Shown in pieces: positions 6,901 through 9,586 of a stretch of DNA of 9,586 nucleotides. Within the stretch, counting starts at the first letter, position 1, and each line of letters starts with the position of its first letter. The position numbers and the translations under genes are program-made. The notes beneath the pieces were generated by a model that worked only from the letters and a program-made list of their open reading frames with translations, searched no databases and had not been told where the DNA came from. The stretch spans positions 1 to 9,586 of the forward strand of contig CAZUZS010000121.1 in assembly GCA_964624795.1 (NCBI GenBank), read 5' to 3'. Origin of the DNA: CAZUZS01 sp964624795 (lineage in GTDB: Bacteria > Calditrichota > Calditrichia > RBG-13-44-9).

Positions 6901-9305
6901 CCGTCCGCCGAAGGATAAACATGAACTTCGTACCACGCTTTAAACGGTTCATAATATGCAGAAAATGTCGAAGCCGCTTTGGTGACCATAGCGGTCTTGA
7001 ATTCATGCTCAAAAGGGGTGCCGAGTGTTTCCGGGAATACATCCCAGATCACTTTGTTCAGCAATTCCTCCCGCTTTTTGCAAACAACGTTCTCGGCCTG
7101 GGCATTGAGGTAGGTGTAGCGCCAGTTTTTGTCCAGGGAGAAAAAGGCATCGGTAATGCTTTCCAGAATGGTGGTGATGCGATTGGCATAGTTCTTCTGC
7201 TCTTCCTGCGCTTCCATACGTTCCGTAATGTCCATGGAGTAGCCAATCATGCCCCGTGGCTGGCCTAGTTCATCTTTCATCAGCGCCAAAGAGAGATGGG
7301 CGTAAAAAAGCCTGCCGGTTTTGTCGCGCTTCCTGACCTCAACGGCATGGGTACCTTTTTCTTTCAATGGTGCGATGACTTCGTTTGCCAGGAAATCGCG
7401 CTGCTCTTCCCGGTAAAGCATTGCAATATGTTTCCCGATACATTCTGCTGCTGTGTATCCGAACAGCCGCTCTGCACCCATATTCCAGCTTGTAATGTAA
7501 CCTTCCAGATCAGTGGAGACTACAGCATCATGTATCTGATCGAGGATTTGCGCCTGTTCCCTCAGTCTCTCTTCAGCATGTTTGTGGGCTGTGATATCTT
7601 TGGCAACGCCCAACAGACCATAGGCTTGCCCCTTGGCGTCGCGCATAAAGGTGGTTTTAAGGTCGGTCCATAGCAGGGTGCCATCTTTGCGCCTGCCCTC
7701 CCATTCCCCTGTAAAATCTTTACCCTCCCGTATGATTGGGAGGTTTAATCCAACATCCTTTCCGTTCTCAGTCGGCATAAGAGTGGTGACCGATTTGCCT
7801 GTCATTTCCTCCGCTGTATATCCGAAAATTTTTCCGGCGCCTTCGTTCCAATATGTAATCTTGCCCTCCAGATCAGTGACGATAACGCCGTCTCTTACAT
7901 TCTGCAAAATGGCAGCCTGAAAGCGGGTGTGCTCTTCCTCCTTTTTCCGTTGGGTAACGTCCCGGATAATTACCCCAAACAGTAATTTGTTTTTTGTGGC
8001 AATCGGGAAAGAGTGAGACTCGATGATGCGTTTACTGCCATCGACCCGCAAAATTGTACTCTCGGCAAACTTGCCGGGAGGTTCTAACTGCAAGTTATGA
8101 TTAAATTTTTGCGTTTTGGTTTTTTGTTCTTGGCAATTGGTCTCAGTCTTCTCTGTCGCCGGGAGAAATTGGGGTTGCACATCCCACAATAATTTACCAA
8201 TTGCCTGCTGCTGTTCAAGCCCGGTTAGCTCTTCCATTGCAGCATTCCATTCGATAATTTTGCCTTCTTCATCGACAATGGAGATACCATCTGAAGAGTG
8301 GGCGACAAAATTGCGGAATTTTTCCTCGCTCTCCTGAATTTTTGTTTCAAGCTGTTTGAAGTTGGTAATGTCATTAATTATGCCGTCAATATACACCGTT
8401 TTCTCGTCTGCTCCACGGATCGGGTTCCCCTGTTCAACCACATAGCGGATGCTGCCGTCTTTGTGCTGCAGCCGGTATTCTATAGAAAAGGGGCGCATTT
8501 CTGCTATTGCGTGCCTCACCGTATCAAGCACTGCAGGCCGGTCTTCCGGTAAGATCAGCGGATCGATAAAACAAATATTTCCCTGCTTTAGCTCCAGCTC
8601 CGAATAACCTGTTAAGGACACAAATGCCTTGTTGAAAAACTGCATCCTGTTTTTTTCCCGCAGATGAAGCCGGTAAACGATCCCGGGCAGATGCTCAGCC
8701 AGACTGCGATAGGCACGTTCGCTTTCCTGCAGTTTGAAGTTTGATTCCTTTCGTTCCGTAATATTGGTCATGGCGGCTCGGATATAATCAACGCTGCCTA
8801 TATTGTTTTCCACCGGAATGCAGTCTAACTGAACGAGGAGCGGTGCTCCTTTTTGAGGAGCAAGTTGAAGCTCGCAAATTTGACGCTGCGAATTTTCAAC
8901 TGTCGATTTTAAACACATATAGAAAACCGAATGGTACCCGGGGTGGAGATATCGGGAAAATCTCGATTTGATCAGATTTGTTCTTTCCACTCCAAACATC
9001 AGGGCGCTGGCGAGGTTGGCTTCCTGAATGATGCCGTTCCTGTTCAGGGTAACATACCCGATAGGCGCCAGGTCGTATAAATCGTAATAGCGGTCGCGGG
9101 ACTCTGCCAATTCCTGTTGGGCACGGCGCAGTTCCTCGTTCTGGAGTTCCAACTCTACCTGATGTACCTCCAGATCGTGAACCAGTCGCTGTATTTCCTC
9201 CCGCGTCAACTGTTGCACATTTGCCCGCGAACGGGATGTGATCTCCTCCGCCTTTTTACGCAGCTCCTCAAGATTTGGCAAATTATTTTCGTTATTTTTT
9301 TTCAT
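3972..9305 (-). CDS. Giant soluble multi-PAS/GAF sensor histidine kinase (HisKA_3 family)
   Basis: The product has 1777 residues and no membrane segment or signal peptide, so it should sense in the cytoplasm. A coiled coil (about 12-72, with EVHQVELELQNEELRRAQ) leads into PAS domains at about 72-185, 195-318, 328-452, 462-573, 585-695 and 707-812. These are followed by GAF (828-990), PAS (1005-1117), GAF (1130-1290), and PAS at 1297-1415 and 1425-1543. Most PAS units end in the linker signature D-[IV]-T-x-[RHK]. The kinase core is of NarX/DesK type: HisKA_3 with H1580 in RKIHDELGQ, then an ATPase domain with N-box E1687/N1691/H1695, DDGVG at 1718-1722, GIMGMQER at 1735-1742 and GKGT at 1757-1760. 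All key residues are present, so it should be active. In this family HDxxxQ also supports phosphatase activity on the partner. The start is ATG at 9305 with a weak binding site; an AGAGAGA/TCTCTCT stem (9317-9348) lies in the presumed leader. Ligands are not identifiable; none of the PAS domains shows the LOV flavin-binding cysteine motif. Confidence 0.93.
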   Translation of the reverse strand: MKKNNENNLPNLEELRKKAEEITSRSRANVQQLTREEIQRLVHDLEVHQVELELQNEELRRAQQELAESRDRYYDLYDLAPIGYVTLNRNGIIQEANLASALMFGVERTNLIKSRFSRYLHPGYHSVFYMCLKSTVENSQRQICELQLAPQKGAPLLVQLDCIPVENNIGSVDYIRAAMTNITERKESNFKLQESERAYRSLAEHLPGIVYRLHLREKNRMQFFNKAFVSLTGYSELELKQGNICFIDPLILPEDRPAVLDTVRHAIAEMRPFSIEYRLQHKDGSIRYVVEQGNPIRGADEKTVYIDGIINDITNFKQLETKIQESEEKFRNFVAHSSDGISIVDEEGKIIEWNAAMEELTGLEQQQAIGKLLWDVQPQFLPATEKTETNCQEQKTKTQKFNHNLQLEPPGKFAESTILRVDGSKRIIESHSFPIATKNKLLFGVIIRDVTQRKKEEEHTRFQAAILQNVRDGVIVTDLEGKITYWNEGAGKIFGYTAEEMTGKSVTTLMPTENGKDVGLNLPIIREGKDFTGEWEGRRKDGTLLWTDLKTTFMRDAKGQAYGLLGVAKDITAHKHAEERLREQAQILDQIHDAVVSTDLEGYITSWNMGAERLFGYTAAECIGKHIAMLYREEQRDFLANEVIAPLKEKGTHAVEVRKRDKTGRLFYAHLSLALMKDELGQPRGMIGYSMDITERMEAQEEQKNYANRITTILESITDAFFSLDKNWRYTYLNAQAENVVCKKREELLNKVIWDVFPETLGTPFEHEFKTAMVTKAASTFSAYYEPFKAWYEVHVYPSADGLSIYYQDVTERIEKEKALKRANRALRTVSAFNRALLSIKDEKELCRYACHALVEMGGYRLAWVAYKQNDANKSIRPVAQTGYEYGYLESIKLSWGDNEYGQGPAGTAIRLNKATVSRNLQTDPQFLPWREKAIKRGYNSSIGIPISNEVETLGVLSVYSRETDAFDEEEIRLLVELSDQLAFGITALRIKAETKKTEKALLESQQKFKTQYKGIPVPTYTWQKIEKEFILVDCNQAAVEFTKGSIKKLLGSTVDEMFPASLQVTRDFERCMRENTTIRREISYKSRFTDLEGLFNNTILFVPPAQIVVHVEDITRKRRTEIELRIREEQQRAIAQFGQSALQVKEPKKLFDQAVRIIATTMNMEYCKVLELLPDGNALLLRSGVGWKKGHVGHTTVGAEKSSQAGLSLDSKAPIVVPDFNLEKRFSASPLLREHKVRSGVSVLIHGEDRPFGVLGVHSKKPRRFSEDDINFLQAVSSILATAIKRISAEEAVQRSEDKFRTLFETSQDAIFIMKDGRTFDCNPSALEMFRCSKNQIIDTPPHKFSPLQQPDGVDSAKAAQRKMSAALKGKRQLFEWEHVRADGAHFTAEVSLNRLTVGNKQFLQTIVRDITQRKKWEQTLKESESRYRGLMESAPDAVIVTNEDGRILLINTQAERLFGYSPPEIIGEMIEKLIAKEMRAIHKKHRLQYLNGPQTRAIGINMSLLGLSKEKKVFPIEISLSSLQTENGMMLTSIIHDVTERREAEKRLEYSHEQLRKLSVHLQSAKEEESKRIARKIHDELGQGLIGLKMNLSWLLDRLPEDERILREKTNFMLNLIDDSITTVEKISSELRPRILDILGLQEAMEWYGKEFQETSGIRCEITFRPKDFDVKGEISTEAYRIFQEAMVNIHRHAGARKVQISLSRRSGNLLLTIKDDGVGITKEQITGLNSFGIMGMQERTRTVGGKIKILGAPGKGTTIKATIPLKFEKEKVND
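3987..3992 (-). promoter_or_regulatory. Ribosome binding site of the response regulator inside the kinase gene
   Basis: Read leftward, AAGGAG lies 7 bases before the ATG at 3979 and within the last codons of the kinase gene. It decides the regulator start in favour of 3979 over the TTG at 3997, and fits coupled translation of the pair. Confidence 0.75.
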
Positions 9306-9394
9306 TTTTGGCTCGAAGAGAGATTTTCTTTAATTAGTTCTTCTCTCTAAAATGTATTAAAAAATCTTATAACACGGTAGTGAATTTTTGTTTT

Positions 9395-9443
9395 GGGGAT
9401 GGGTGGGTTGCCGCTGCATTTGCTTACCCACCCCACTTTCCCC
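9395..9443. repeat. Inverted repeat 1 of the right-end palindrome cluster
   Basis: GGGTGGGT (9401-9408) pairs perfectly with ACCCACCC (9426-9433). An outer GGGG (9395-9398) can also pair with CCCC (9440-9443) across an internal loop. Those outer C residues are also needed for the stem at 9439-9466, so the two structures compete in part. Confidence 0.6.
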
Positions 9444-9470
9444 TTCCTGATGCAACCGGGAGGGGATTTT
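9439..9470 (+). terminator. Rightward terminator-like hairpin with T-run
   Basis: TCCCCTTCC (9439-9447) pairs with GGGAGGGGA (9458-9466) over 9 bp with a single T-G wobble and a 10-base loop. TTTT follows at once, then further T-rich sequence. This is the most terminator-like structure in the window, read rightward. No rightward gene upstream of it is visible, because the kinase gene beside it reads leftward, so it may simply be part of a repeat family. Confidence 0.45.
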
Positions 9471-9528
9471 GCTGGTTTTGCTTTCACAGCGACTTTTCGA
9501 ATTGGCAAAGATGTCCTCGTTCTGGGCA

Positions 9529-9556
9529 CCCCTTCCCTTGTGAATGAGGGAAGGGG
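9529..9556. repeat. Perfect 10-bp palindromic repeat, REP-like
   Basis: CCCCTTCCCT (9529-9538) and AGGGAAGGGG (9547-9556) form a perfect 10-bp stem around the loop TGTGAATG. It is followed by GGGGATGGGT (9560-9569), a 10-base exact direct repeat of 9395-9404 at the other edge of the cluster. Short GC-rich palindromes of this kind are typical of dispersed extragenic repeats. Copy number cannot be judged from one window. Confidence 0.6.
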
Positions 9557-9586
9557 CCGGGGGATGGGTTAGAAGGAACAGCCGCA

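Larger units (their letters stand above)
9306..9586. other. Non-coding region upstream of the kinase, rich in palindromes
   Basis: No convincing gene lies here. The proximal 60 bases are AT-rich and should hold the kinase promoter, but I see no clear -35/-10 pair; TATAAG on the leftward strand near 9366-9371 is the best -10 candidate and lacks a partner. A 7-bp AGAGAGA/TCTCTCT stem (9317-9323 with 9342-9348) would form in the leader. From 9395 onward the composition turns GC-rich, with three strong inverted repeats listed separately. The abrupt change suggests extragenic repeat units. Confidence 0.5.

Noticed and set aside
9347..9529. Leftward 60-residue basic open frame upstream of the kinase.
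   Set aside because: It lies across two strong palindromes, has Pro/Lys-rich low-complexity sequence and no binding site; more likely repeat DNA.

Overview
The window looks like chromosomal DNA of a free-living Gram-negative bacterium of the FCB superphylum (Calditrichota, Ignavibacteria or KSB1-like lineages). The main clue is the secreted protein at 1682-3154. It ends in a sorting domain of the type used by the type IX secretion system, with the YPNPYNPETTIEY signature that is very common in those lineages. A very large soluble multi-PAS histidine kinase fits the same picture. The lineage is inferred from protein style alone; there is no rRNA or other marker gene here.

Layout. Positions 1-120 hold a nested GC-rich inverted repeat. 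Two small leftward genes follow: an unrecognised 118-residue protein (121-477) and a stand-alone receiver-like protein that has lost the phosphorylation residues (581-982). A roughly 650-700 base stretch (983-1681) has no convincing gene, but it contains an orphan rightward terminator-like hairpin and a cluster of TTGTGA-type motifs. A rightward gene (1682-3154) encodes an exported FG-GAP/VCBS beta-propeller protein with seven calcium-binding-type repeats and a C-terminal sorting domain. It converges on a leftward two-gene operon, and an 11-bp hairpin lies between them. In that operon a 1777-residue histidine kinase with nine PAS and two GAF domains (9305-3972) is followed, with an 8-base overlap, by a NarL/LuxR-type response regulator (3979-3347). 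The right end (9306-9586) is non-coding and dense in GC-rich inverted repeats.

How the genes work together. The kinase and regulator form an evident two-component pair. The cytoplasmic kinase integrates several signals through PAS/GAF modules, autophosphorylates at H1580 and passes phosphate to D54 of the regulator, whose LuxR-type helix-turn-helix should bind DNA. The HDELGQ motif predicts that the kinase can also dephosphorylate its partner. The convergent FG-GAP protein and the pseudo-receiver have no demonstrable link to the pair beyond proximity. I see no complete mobile element, CRISPR array, tRNA or rRNA. The least ordinary parts are the pseudo-receiver with its unknown neighbour, the extreme size of the sensor array, and the palindrome cluster at the right end.
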